In this document: one piece after another, positions 11,831 through 21,255 of the stretch
Numbering within the stretch: the stretch's first letter is position 1
Layout of the letters: every line of letters starts with the position of its first letter
Assembly: GCA_024180945.1 (NCBI GenBank)
Contig: JAKSGN010000005.1
Coordinates: 1,984,001 to 2,048,000 of the forward strand
Origin: Macrophomina tecta
Taxonomy: Eukaryota > Ascomycota > Dothideomycetes > Botryosphaeriales > Botryosphaeriaceae
Reading direction: 5' to 3'
Length of the DNA: 64,000 nt
Program-made: the position numbers and the translations under genes
The notes under the pieces: generated by a model
What the model saw: the letters and a program-made list of their open reading frames with translations, nothing else
Database searches by the model: none
Told to the model about the DNA's origin: nothing

Positions 11831-12652
11831 ATGCCTCCCAGCGCAGCGCGCTGCGCAATCCTCCTGTTCTCCCTGCTTCCCTCCCTGGTCCGCGCCGTGT
11901 CTCTCTCAGACTTCACGCCCCGTGTCGAAAACCTTTCAAACCAGTGCGATGCCGTCTACAACCGTCAGATCAGGGATTGCGACGCGAGCGATCTCCAGAC
12001 TGGCGACAATTGTTCTGTGGCCTGCATCAGTGGCCTGCTCGCGATTGCACAACAGGTCAAGTCGGCATGTACTAGTGACGATGTAGCGGAGACGTCAATC
12101 ATCGGCGTCTTCCTCCTAGGCAAAGGGCCTCAGACGCTGTGCTCCAACATCGCCGCGACCACTCTCGGCGGTGGCCAAACCTCTACAACCTCGACCACGA
12201 GCATACCGGAGCAGAGCAGCACCCTCGAGCTCTCGAGTCAAACTACCGACGCTGGAACCACCATAGTAGCAGGCACGAGCACCACCGCGCAAGCAACCTC
12301 GACTGCATCCACAACATCCGCATCTGCGTCTGAGGAGACTACCACGGCACAGACTACCACGGCGCAGACTACCGCGGCACAGACTACCGCGGCACAGACT
12401 ACCGCGGCAGCAACCACGGCGGCAGTGGCGACAACGGATGATACAACGACTGCGACGAGCTCCTCGTCTACCACGGCTGCGGCAACTACCTCCTCCCGCG
12501 CCACAGATCTGGCATCTCTAAATGAAGGCAGTGGAGGGGGAAGTCCGTTCGACTTTGTCGCTGGAAACGGATCTGCTCCAGTCACAGCGCCAACCCGGTT
12601 TCTTGTTGTAACGCTGGGATTATGCGCACTCTTTTTCCGCTCATTCTCATGA
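11831..12652 (+). CDS. GPI-anchored Ser/Thr/Ala-rich cell-surface protein
   Basis: This single-exon gene encodes 273 residues; the ATG at 11831 is chosen because a good signal peptide (hydrophobic core, then ALVRA-like cleavage region near 22) begins there. Residues about 25-115 form a compact Cys-containing domain with spaced cysteines (NQCDAVY, RDCDAS, DNCSVACISG, SACTS, TLCSN). Then comes a long Ser/Thr/Ala-rich stalk with a perfect-to-near-perfect 15-bp tandem repeat coding for TTAAQ units, expected to be O-mannosylated. The last about 20 residues are hydrophobic and follow small residues, fitting a GPI-anchor signal. The role is probably cell wall or plasma-membrane surface; no enzymatic motif is visible. 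The spacing of cysteines is not the eight-Cys CFEM pattern. Confidence 0.8.
   Translation: MPPSAARCAILLFSLLPSLVRAVSLSDFTPRVENLSNQCDAVYNRQIRDCDASDLQTGDNCSVACISGLLAIAQQVKSACTSDDVAETSIIGVFLLGKGPQTLCSNIAATTLGGGQTSTTSTTSIPEQSSTLELSSQTTDAGTTIVAGTSTTAQATSTASTTSASASEETTTAQTTTAQTTAAQTTAAQTTAAATTAAVATTDDTTTATSSSSTTAAATTSSRATDLASLNEGSGGGSPFDFVAGNGSAPVTAPTRFLVVTLGLCALFFRSFS
12338..12412 (+). repeat. 15-bp coding tandem repeat
   Basis: About five copies of a unit close to ACTACCRCGGCACAG run in frame inside the GPI-protein stalk, coding for Thr-Thr-Ala/Thr-Ala-Gln. Copies differ by single third-position or A/G changes, which suggests recent slippage expansion and likely length polymorphism between strains. 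Confidence 0.85.
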
Positions 12653-13385
12653 TGCAGACGGCGTGTTGCAGTGGAATTGTTATTCGTCATCAGCTTGTTT
12701 TGATACCATCTTTCTTTTACTGGCATGCGGCACAGCATTCCTCGGTTAGTGTGGGGATTCGAATTACCTGTGGCAATCCCTAATCCTTTCAGTTCTTCGG
12801 CGGCTGGCTATTTCCGTCATTTACACGCATGGTATTTGTTATCGGCGTTGGTGCTCATGATACGCGGCAAACAGTTGCGGGGAACGCAACTGTGGGTGGA
12901 GACAGGAAGGGGCCAGGTGTATAGATGCATGTACGAGCGACAGGCGGACTGTACGAATTTTGGAAGGGTCGCGGCGTTCTACTGCTGCTTAATGGGACTA
13001 GGGGAAAAGCATGATACGGACTTACGAAAACGAAATGAAAGGCCTGATACGAGACAGCCTTGACATCATCTACAATGGGAATTTTGGAAGTGAGAAATTT
13101 GACTACACATTGTCTCTGCCCTGGCTAACGCAGAGCTGGAGCCAGACATACTTGACGCGATTGCCGACAGGTGATCGGCGTAAGTGCTGCATTGAGTCCA
13201 GAGCGCCGTATAGATTCACGAAGTGGAGGGTAGTGGAAGGGAGCGGGGGTAGCCTCAAGCTCGGGGCGTGGGTGCATTGACTGATCGGCGGCTGGGGGTC
13301 CTAGTCCTAGCCCGCGCATCTTTCCGGCCTGCGTCACCACCGATACATCTCCCTCAAACCTTTGCCCCTCTTACCACATCGCACC
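12653..13385. other. Intergenic region upstream of the cyclophilin gene
   Basis: These 733 bp hold the 3' end of the GPI-protein transcript and the promoter of the PPIL2-type gene. The last 60 bp before 13386 are CT-rich. No gene or repeat was seen. Confidence 0.5.
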
Positions 13386-15083
13386 ATGGGCAAAGGTACC
13401 GACAAGCTTTACATCACCCATTCCGAATGGGCGTCTGAAGATGCTTATTCGGCCAGCTACGGCGCTGGCGTCAACAGCTCCAAGGCCATCGGCGCCAATT
13501 TTCGCCGTCTGCCGTTCAACTTTTGCGCCCTTTCGCTGCAGCCCTTCGAGCATCCTGTCTGCACTACCGCCGGCACCATCTTCGACTTGACGAACATCCT
13601 CCCATGGCTGAAGAAGCATGGCACGAACCCTGTCGATGGCCAACCGCTAAGGAGCGCCGATCTCATCAAGCTCAACTTTGCGAAGAACGACGACGGAGAG
13701 TACGTCGACCCGGTCACCTATAAGGTGTTTACCAACAACACCCATCTCGTCGCGCTGCGGAACACAGGAAATGTCTTTTCTTGGGACACCGTCGAGCGGT
13801 TGAACATCAAGGCCAAGAACTGGCGCGACCTGGTCAGCGACGAGGAGTTTTCGCGCAAGGACATAATAACACTGCAAGACCCGCAGAACTTGGAAGCCAG
13901 GGACTTGAGCGCTTTCAAGTATATCAAAGATGGAGAGAGCAATTTGACTGAGGAGCAAGAGAAGGAGAGGGCAAGCGGCGTCAACGCTGACGCTTTGGGG
14001 AGCTCGGCCAAGGTGTTGAAGGCCAAGGAGGCCGTGGCGAAAGCCAGAGCAGATCGTGATAAAGCTGCCAAATCAAAAGCAAATGGAGGAATGGCTGCGG
14101 CTCTCGCGCGCGCTCGCGCAGATCAAAGCGATGGTTCAACTGCGCTCCATCAGAACAAGCCACTACCATACAACGCCGCACAATACACAACCGGAAAGGC
14201 AGCCGCCTCGTTTACAAGCACTGGGGTAACGCCGCACACTTCAAACGAGAGGGCTTTGCTTTCCGAGGAGGAATACATGCTCAAGCCACGCCGAGTGAAG
14301 ATTCCTGGATATGCGAGAATACAGACAAGCCTTGGCGAGCTCAATGTCGAGCTGCATACCGAGTTTGCACCAAAGGCTGTTTGGAATTTTGTGCAGCTGG
14401 CTAAGAAAGGATACTACCGGAACATCTCCTTCCATCGCAACATTCGCAACTTCATGATCCAGGGAGGCGACCCAACGGGCACCGGACGTGGCGGATCCAG
14501 CGTCTGGGGCAAAAACTTCAACGACGAATTCGAAGGGCCTAACAAGCACGATGCGCGCGGAATCCTGAGCATGGCCAACAAGGGCAAGAACACCAACTCG
14601 AGTCAATTCTTCATCACATATCGTGCGGCTAAGCACCTGGACTTGAAGCACACCATATTCGGTCGAGTTGTAGGTGGTATGGATACTCTGTCGCGGCTGG
14701 AAAATGCCCCGACAGATTCTAAGGACAGGCCCGACCCGCCTGTCATACTGGAGGATGTGGTGGTCTTTGTTGATCCATTTGAAGAGTTCCAGAAGCAGAA
14801 GGCGGAAAAGGACGCCAAGGAACGTGAGCAGGAAGAGATCAAGAAGGCGGGTGGGACAGAGGATGATAAGACAACGTGGACGGGGAAGCGTATTCGGGGA
14901 GATGGGACTGTCGAATCCGGTAGCAGTGCTGGTGGTGTTGGGAAATACCTGCAAGCGGCATTGGCTGAGCAAAGAGGAAATGCTGCAGAAGAGGACGAGA
15001 TCGTAGGAGAGTGGGACGAACCCGAGGAACCAGTGAAGAAGAAGTTCAAGGCGGGCGGATTTGGCAATTTCGACAGCTGGTAG
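13386..15083 (+). CDS. cyp8: U-box/cyclophilin peptidyl-prolyl isomerase-like 2 (PPIL2/Cyp60 type)
   Basis: Intronless, 565 residues. The start at 13386 gives MGKGTDKLYITHSEWAS, the conserved N-terminus of this family. Residues about 40-115 form a U-box (FNFCALSLQPFEHPVC, then DPVTYKVF), which in PPIL2 gives ubiquitin-ligase-type activity. Residues about 311-460 are a cyclophilin domain with the active-site stretch FHRNIRNFMIQGGDPTGTGR. A charged linker separates them and the tail is acidic/basic. PPIL2 is a nuclear protein associated with the spliceosome. The symbol follows the Aspergillus naming convention for this orthologue. It sits 355 bp upstream of another splicing factor on the same strand, MFAP1. 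Confidence 0.95.
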   Translation: MGKGTDKLYITHSEWASEDAYSASYGAGVNSSKAIGANFRRLPFNFCALSLQPFEHPVCTTAGTIFDLTNILPWLKKHGTNPVDGQPLRSADLIKLNFAKNDDGEYVDPVTYKVFTNNTHLVALRNTGNVFSWDTVERLNIKAKNWRDLVSDEEFSRKDIITLQDPQNLEARDLSAFKYIKDGESNLTEEQEKERASGVNADALGSSAKVLKAKEAVAKARADRDKAAKSKANGGMAAALARARADQSDGSTALHQNKPLPYNAAQYTTGKAAASFTSTGVTPHTSNERALLSEEEYMLKPRRVKIPGYARIQTSLGELNVELHTEFAPKAVWNFVQLAKKGYYRNISFHRNIRNFMIQGGDPTGTGRGGSSVWGKNFNDEFEGPNKHDARGILSMANKGKNTNSSQFFITYRAAKHLDLKHTIFGRVVGGMDTLSRLENAPTDSKDRPDPPVILEDVVVFVDPFEEFQKQKAEKDAKEREQEEIKKAGGTEDDKTTWTGKRIRGDGTVESGSSAGGVGKYLQAALAEQRGNAAEEDEIVGEWDEPEEPVKKKFKAGGFGNFDSW

Positions 15084-15438
15084 GGACGAGGGAACCGCCC
15101 CGGGAGCACAAGGCGTTTTGGCGCACTATGGGCGAGAGACCAGGAATTGCATGTGATACCAAAAATATAGTATTAGAGTGGGCCGTCCACCTTGACTAGA
15201 TTCTCTAATACGCGTACGATTACGTCCAGTTAAGAGTTGTTTTTGAGTCCCACGAGACCTTGCATTCGATCTGTGATGCTCCACAGCCTCCCTTGCTGGC
15301 TCAGCCCTACGGAGCTAGGCGCAGCGCGAAAGCTTGGCGTCGCCGCAAGCTCCAACCTTCCAGCGGACCTCCGCTACCGTACAGCCTCTTCCAGCCGCAA
15401 CATTTCCCGACCCCTACGAGACTTTGTTGTTGCCCACA
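15084..15438. other. Intergenic region between PPIL2-type gene and MFAP1
   Basis: These 355 bp carry the cyclophilin 3' end and the MFAP1 promoter and leader. The MFAP1 frame stays open upstream to an ATG at 15334, but conserved-type sequence starts at 15439, so the upstream part is read as untranslated. Confidence 0.55.
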
Positions 15439-16692
15439 ATGCCTCCCAAGCGCATGACGGCCAACCCGGCCAGACCAGCCCGGTACCGTCCTGGCAAACC
15501 CGTCGCAGAAGACCCTTCATCGTCCGAAGAATCAGAATCCGAGGAAGAGGAAGAACGGCAGCAAAAACCCGCCGCACATGCGCCAAAGGCCTCTTCCTTC
15601 CCAAAAGACGCGTCAAAAATCACGAGCAACCTCAGGAGTGTCGACCTGAACGCCCGACGACAAGAAGCAGCCGCTGCTGAGAAGGAAAGGTTGGAGGCAG
15701 AGAAGGCAGCGCGCGCCGCGGCAGAAGAGGGATTTGAAACAGAAGAGAGCGGGGAAGGAAGTGAGAGCGCAAGCTCAAGTGAAGAGGAGGATTCTTCGGA
15801 GGAAGACGAGAGCAGCAGCGAAGACGAGGCGGCTGCACGGCGGAGGTTAATGCGCCCCGTCTTCATGCGAAAAGACCAGCGGAAAGCCGGTGCGCAAGCA
15901 GCGTCTGCCAAGACAGAGGATGAGAAATGGGCGGAAGAAGAGGCGAAGCGCAAGGCAAAAGCTGACGCGCTTGTGCAAGAGCAGTTGGAGAGGGCTGCCG
16001 CCGAGCGCGCTGCGGGTAAGAAACAGTGGGATGACGAGGACAATTTGGGCGACCTGGATGATATTGATGATACGGATGGGCTGGAACCGGAAGCAGAGTA
16101 TGCAGCATGGAAACTCCGCGAGCTCAAGCGCATCAAGCGCGAGCGTGAGGCCATCGAAGAGGCCGAGAAGGAGCGAGAAGAGATTGAGCGCCGTCGTAAT
16201 CTTACCCAAGAGGAGCGCGATGCCGAAGACCGCGAGTATATCGAGCGCCAGAAGGAGGATCGCGCTGGCAAGGGTCAAATGAGCACGATGCAGAAATACT
16301 TCCACAAGGGTGCTTTCTTCCAAGACGATCTCAAAGCCGCAGGCCTGGACCGGAGGGATATCATGGGGTCACGCTATGTCGATGATGTGCAGAACAAGGA
16401 TGCCCTGCCAGAATACATGCAGATCCGCGACATGACAAAATTGGGCAAGAAGGGAAGAACGAGGTATAAGGACATGAAAAGTGAGGACACTGGGCGTTGG
16501 GGCGATTTTGGTGACCGCAGAGGGAAGGGTGGCGATTACATCAAAGGTGTCGATGAGAGATTCAGACCCGACGGCGATCGGGAAGGCAAAGCAGGAGCAA
16601 CTGGTGCTAATGCAAGCGCCGTAGGAGAGAGAAAAAGGTACGGAGATGAAAGGGAAGATAGGGATGGCAAGCGGCCCAGGATGGCAGATTGA
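15439..16692 (+). CDS. MFAP1-family spliceosomal protein
   Basis: Intronless, 417 residues, start MPPKRMTANPARPARYRPGK. The first half is highly charged with SSEE and EEED blocks; a long helical segment of K/R/E follows. The conserved MFAP1 C-terminal domain contains KYFHKGAFFQ and a GRSRYKDM-like segment (GRTRYKDMKSEDT) before a basic tail. MFAP1 (Spp381/Mfap1) is a component of the tri-snRNP and B-complex spliceosome needed for pre-mRNA splicing; it acts in the nucleus. Length and layout match the family. The long antisense open frame at 15414-16271 is a shadow caused by repetitive GAG/GAA codons. Confidence 0.93.
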   Translation: MPPKRMTANPARPARYRPGKPVAEDPSSSEESESEEEEERQQKPAAHAPKASSFPKDASKITSNLRSVDLNARRQEAAAAEKERLEAEKAARAAAEEGFETEESGEGSESASSSEEEDSSEEDESSSEDEAAARRRLMRPVFMRKDQRKAGAQAASAKTEDEKWAEEEAKRKAKADALVQEQLERAAAERAAGKKQWDDEDNLGDLDDIDDTDGLEPEAEYAAWKLRELKRIKREREAIEEAEKEREEIERRRNLTQEERDAEDREYIERQKEDRAGKGQMSTMQKYFHKGAFFQDDLKAAGLDRRDIMGSRYVDDVQNKDALPEYMQIRDMTKLGKKGRTRYKDMKSEDTGRWGDFGDRRGKGGDYIKGVDERFRPDGDREGKAGATGANASAVGERKRYGDEREDRDGKRPRMAD

Positions 16693-17135
16693 GTGTGGTA
16701 TGCCGTAGAAGAGTATGAAAGAAACTAGCCAACACACATTGAGCATCTGTGTTGAAGCCAATGGCGCATCGCCGGATTGCATGCAACAGCTCATCGGCTA
16801 CCGGGCGTGCAGATAACATTCAACGCATAGAGTCTGCATCTACCAGGAACCAAGCATGCTCAATCTATATTGAGATTCATGTGATGCTTGTAGAAGACGG
16901 ACGCTTAAATCTCCGCGGTGAAGTTCGTGGTTTTACAGTTCCAACTGCAAACCTACCCAACGAGACGGAGTGACTGTTTTGTCATCAACCGCCAAGCTCA
17001 ACTTCGTCCGCTATCGCACGCAAATTCCACCTTGATTGGTCAGTTCTAGCTCACATTCATCTCCCATTTAAAAAACCGGGAACATGGCGAACTCCATTTA
17101 GAAACCAGTCTTCTTCGTGATCCCACTGCCACACG
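16693..17135. other. Intergenic region upstream of PQ-loop gene
   Basis: These 443 bp sit between two plus-strand genes. No coding frame with family character, repeat or structured RNA was seen. Confidence 0.5.
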
Positions 17136-18118
17136 ATGGACGTCCCCGTTGCCGCCAATGTGCTCGGCACAATCGGTGCTGTATGCGTTCAGGGCCATCC
17201 AACCATTGACTAGCCTGCTAACCCCCAAGCTTTACAGGTTTGCTGGTCTGTTCAAGTAGGTCTAGTACAGCCATATCGGCAGTCATCGCCCTGCCCGACT
17301 GACGTGAATTCCCTTTCCGACAGCTTATTCCTCAAATCATCATCAACTACCGACGACACCACGCTACCGGTCTTCAGCCTGCTATGATGATGTGGTGGGC
17401 CTGGGCCGGTGTTCCTCTCGGCGTCTACAACATTGTGCAGTCATTCAACATCGCCCTCCAAGTCCAACCACAGATTCTGTCCTTCCTCTCCCTTGTCACC
17501 TGGATACAGTGCTATCATTATCAGAGGAACTGGAAACTGCTGCATTCGCTCGCAGTTATTATTCCCATCGCCAGCTTCATGGCAGGCATTGAGACTGCGC
17601 TGGTATTTGCACTGCGCATCGCTGTACAGCGTGATGTTCGATGGCCTTTGACTCTAATGGCAGTTCTGGCAGCAGTGTTCCTGGCTGCGGGCGTATTGCG
17701 CCACTACTGGGACATCTGGGTGCACCGGACCGTACGTGGGATCTCGTGGCTTTTTGTCGCCATTGATGCCGCTGGAGACCTATTCAGTCTGATTTCTGTA
17801 TTCTTCCAGCCGGAGATTGACGTGCTTGGGATGGTCACGTATGGCGTAGAGTTGGTGCTTTGGCTCGGGGTGTTTGTGTGCGGAGGTTATTTCAACCTGT
17901 GGCCTTGGATGAAGAAGAGAGCAGCTGGTAGAAGCGACAGGAGTGGCTCCGGATCCGAGCCAGACGGCAACCGGGTGGAAGCCGCCCGATCGGGCGTTGA
18001 TCAGTCTGGCAGTAGTAGGATTCAGCTGCGTGATTTGCCCTCCTCCACCTCAGTATTCAGGACTCCGTCATGCGAGCTGGCATTGGCAAGATTACGGACC
18101 GGTGGTGGGGGAAGATGA
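17136..18118 (+). CDS. PQ-loop repeat membrane transporter
   Basis: Three exons, 17136-17180, 17238-17255 (18 nt) and 17324-18118, give 285 residues. The tiny second exon encodes VCWSVQ, which joins to LIPQIIINYRRHHATG to make the first PQ-loop motif, so the short exon is certain. About seven hydrophobic helices follow, as in the cystinosin/Ypq family of lysosomal or vacuolar exporters for cystine and cationic amino acids. The second PQ motif is weak: VVQPQ-like sequence is not obvious in the C-terminal half. The C-terminal about 60 residues are hydrophilic and Ser/Gly-rich. The vacuolar membrane is the likely site; the substrate is unknown. Confidence 0.88.
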
Positions 18119-18385
18119 AGTGAAAAAAACAACTGTTAGCGAAATGTACTTATCGGTTCGTTGCCATGTTTGACTATCATGACCTCAACAAAGTGGAAGC
18201 CTCGAGTGTTCAGGCCTTACAGGCGTACAAAAGCTGACGACGAACATCACCAAGCAGCCTGTAGAACGGAACGGAGCAATGAATGAGAATGTAATTGATG
18301 CCAGGTACAGGTGCGGCTATTCTTTTCCTTCCAAACGCCCTATGATGCAAGACTCCCTTGGGGATATCCATGACAAAAGACACGA

Positions 18386-20989
18386 CTATTTGTTCCTCTT
18401 CGCCACCCTCTTCTGCGCCCTCACATCCTTCTTCAATCTTGCGTCCACCATCTTATACTTACCCTTTGTACCTTTTGGCCTGCCTTTGAGACCCCTATTG
18501 CTACCACTGGCAACAACGACAGCAACCTTCTTCTTGGGCTTCTTCTTCGCAGCCTTACTCATCATCTTAGCAATGCTCTGAGCTTTCTCTTTCTCCGTCA
18601 TGCCCTCGTCATCCGCAAGCAAGGCGCTCTTTTTCTTCAACTTCTCAAGGCGTTGAGCGGCCTTGAACTTCTTGCGTGCCTTGGCTTCTTGAACCTTCTT
18701 GATGGGTCTTGCGTTCAAGGCGCGCTGCTTCTCCTTGATGGCGGCAGCAGCGGCAGCGGTGATTGGGCGCTGAAGTTTTGCGTGTCTATTCTCGTCATCC
18801 AGGAACCAGTCAGGGAGGCCATCCGTATCGCGGAGAGAGTATCGGTTGAAGTTGTCGTCAAGGAGTTCTTGCTTCGTCTTTTTGCCAGTAGCGAGCTGCT
18901 GAGCAAGGGTCATTGCTTCAGCAGTGATGATGTCGATATCTGGACGTCCTTCCCTCATGGGCATGTCGTCCTGATCCCACTTGCTCTCATCGCGCTTGAC
19001 CACTTCAAAACCACCCTTGTCATCATCGGACCACTCATCCTCGGGTTCCTCCTCTTGGACACTACTCAGCTTCTTTGGCTCCTTAGTCTTGGTTTGCTTC
19101 TGTTTCGTGCCCTTTACGTCCGGTGCAGGTGACTTCTCATCGACATCAATTCCACTGTCTTCGTCATCCTCACCATCCAGGCCGTCTATGCCCTTGAAGA
19201 TGTCTTGGTCGAAGAACATGGCGGCTCTTCTGGTGAGGCCGTCGGCGGTCTTCCCTTTTGGCGCAAGGTCTGTGACTAGTGACTGTGGCCCCTCTTCATC
19301 ATCATCCGACGAAGAGTCACTGTCGTCCTCCATAATCTCATCTTCACTACTAGCCGCCTTTTCATCGTCTGAGAATCCATGGAACTCCTCATCGTTGTCT
19401 TCCTTCTCTTTCCGAGCTTTCTTCGCACGATACTTGGCGTCAGATGCCAGCTTTCTCTCCTGATACTGATCATACATTGAGTCAAGCTCCGCTTCCAGCC
19501 GGTCAGCTTCTGGATCGCTGTCCTCATCATCGTCATTCTCGCTTTCCTCCTTCTTTTTCTCCTCAACGACAACCATTCTGCCCTTGGCGACTTTTGCGAG
19601 TGCGCCAGCTTTGTCAACGGACTTAAGCTGGAACAGAGAATCTTCACCATTGGGTCCGACTTGTTCCATGCCAATCTCCATTGGAGTCGTCATGTGCAGC
19701 TGCATGCGTTGGATCTCCTTTTGTTTCCGTTCGTTCTCTTTCCTCCTCTCTTTCCGCTTCTTTGAATCTTCATGTTCCTTCATGCGCTGAAGCTCCTCCT
19801 GGACCTGAAGTTCCTCATCCATAGGCTCAATTTCGGCCACTTCCTCCTCTTTCTCTGCTTCCTTAGCAGCTTTCTGTTTCGACGAGAATCCAAAGATTTC
19901 GCGCACTTTTAGACGCCACCGGAGAAGACGTTTGAAGTCCGAGCGACCCAAGACCTTGAGATCATCGCAGCATGCCCTTATCTCGGCGGTAGTCTCGGGA
20001 AGCTTAGCGATAGTAGCTTGTGCAATGTCGCCGTTTGGTTTCTGTTCAAACGAAAGCTTGTTCATGGAGCCTAACATTGCAATCGGATCCGTGGTCTGAA
20101 TGAACTCGCTGACGGTTGCTTCCTTGAACTGGGTCCAGTCACCCTCTTCGTAGCCCTCACGCTTTCTTTTTTTCACCTCGGGATTGAATACTTTTGCCTC
20201 GTTATTTGGGGCCGGGGCTGCAAGCTCGGCGAACACATGGCGAGGATCGACGAATTTAGGATCAAGGTGTTTCGGAGCCCTGAAGCCTCTGCAAACGACG
20301 AAAATTTCGGCCGAAACATTTCGAGAAGAGGGAGGCTTGGTAGCTTCAACCTTCTCGAACAGCTGGTTGAAAACCCACAGCAGAGAGTTGTAGTCCTTAG
20401 AGCGGAAGACCTTGGTAACAAAAGTACCACCCTCGCGCAAAAACTCTGTAGCCAGCTTCATGGACTGCAGAGTCAGTTCTGCTTGTGTGAAGGCATCCTG
20501 CACCCAGGCAGTACCGACGTTGGGGGCACCGTCGTGCAGCACAGCATCGGCCTTGAGTGTCTTAAGGTGTTGTCGGAGGGTGGCTCGGCATTTATCGGTG
20601 GTAATATCGCTCTGGAAGGTGATACATCTGGGAATTGGTTTGATCGGCGACAAATCGACGCCAACAATGAGGCTGTTGGGAGGCATAACCTCCGCAGCAA
20701 CTTGGCACCATGACTGAGCGAGAAGTCAGTGAGAGCGCGCGCTTCAGGCGGAGGTAGGGGACTAACTCCTGGCGCAGCGCAAAGATCGATCAGGACCTTG
20801 CTCTTCTCGAGGAAATTGTACTTTTTATTAAGCTGGATCAGCTTGAAGGCGGCACGCGCGCGATAGCCCTTCTCCTTCGCAAGCTTGTACCATTTGTCGA
20901 GACGACCCTTGCCATGCTGTATACATTCATTAGCGTCAACTGGGCCGTCACAGCAATATGGAAGAGCGAACCTTCTTCTGGATCGCCAT
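18386..20989 (-). CDS. SPB1: SPB1-type 27S pre-rRNA 2'-O-methyltransferase
   Basis: Exons 20989-20972 (18 nt), 20916-20767 and 20713-18386 give 831 residues. The N-terminal FtsJ domain shows [20 protein letters not shown], the SAM loop LCAAPGSWCQVA (rebuilt across intron 2), [10 protein letters not shown], and [10 protein letters not shown] and [10 protein letters not shown], which carry the K-D-K-E type catalytic residues. A long acidic middle region and the Spb1_C domain, ending in a very basic tail, complete the family layout. In yeast Spb1 methylates G2922 in the large-subunit rRNA A-loop during 60S assembly in the nucleolus. Its start faces the start of the neighbouring gene 267 bp away. 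Confidence 0.96.
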
Positions 20990-21255
20990 GGTGGGCTTGG
21001 GGTGCGGGAGGTTGTGCAGGCACAGTGTCGCAACGGCAAAAAGTCTCAGAAAGTTCAGTCCGCACTCGGGAGAACCCCGGCACACATACACCCTTGTCAC
21101 CGGCCAGCCCTAAAGCTTGGCCTTATGCTGCTTTCCCCCAGCCTGCCAGTGACGTCTGCGCTCTCTTGCACGGGCTCGCCCGCATCCCCGTCCGTTCTGC
21201 CTGGGGCCTGCTCTCTCTCCGCGCCCTCGCCGCTCTCTCCCCGCCGACCTCCCGC
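20990..21255. promoter_or_regulatory. Bidirectional promoter between SPB1 and YML020W-like gene
   Basis: Only 266 bp separate the two divergent start codons, so both core promoters must lie here. The right half is CT-rich on the plus strand. The plus-strand frame is open through this space, but the protein-like start is at 21256. I see no convincing TATA box. Confidence 0.6.

Noticed and set aside
15414..16271. 285-codon minus-strand ORF opposite MFAP1
   Set aside because: Ser/Leu/Arg-rich mirror of charged K/E/R codons.
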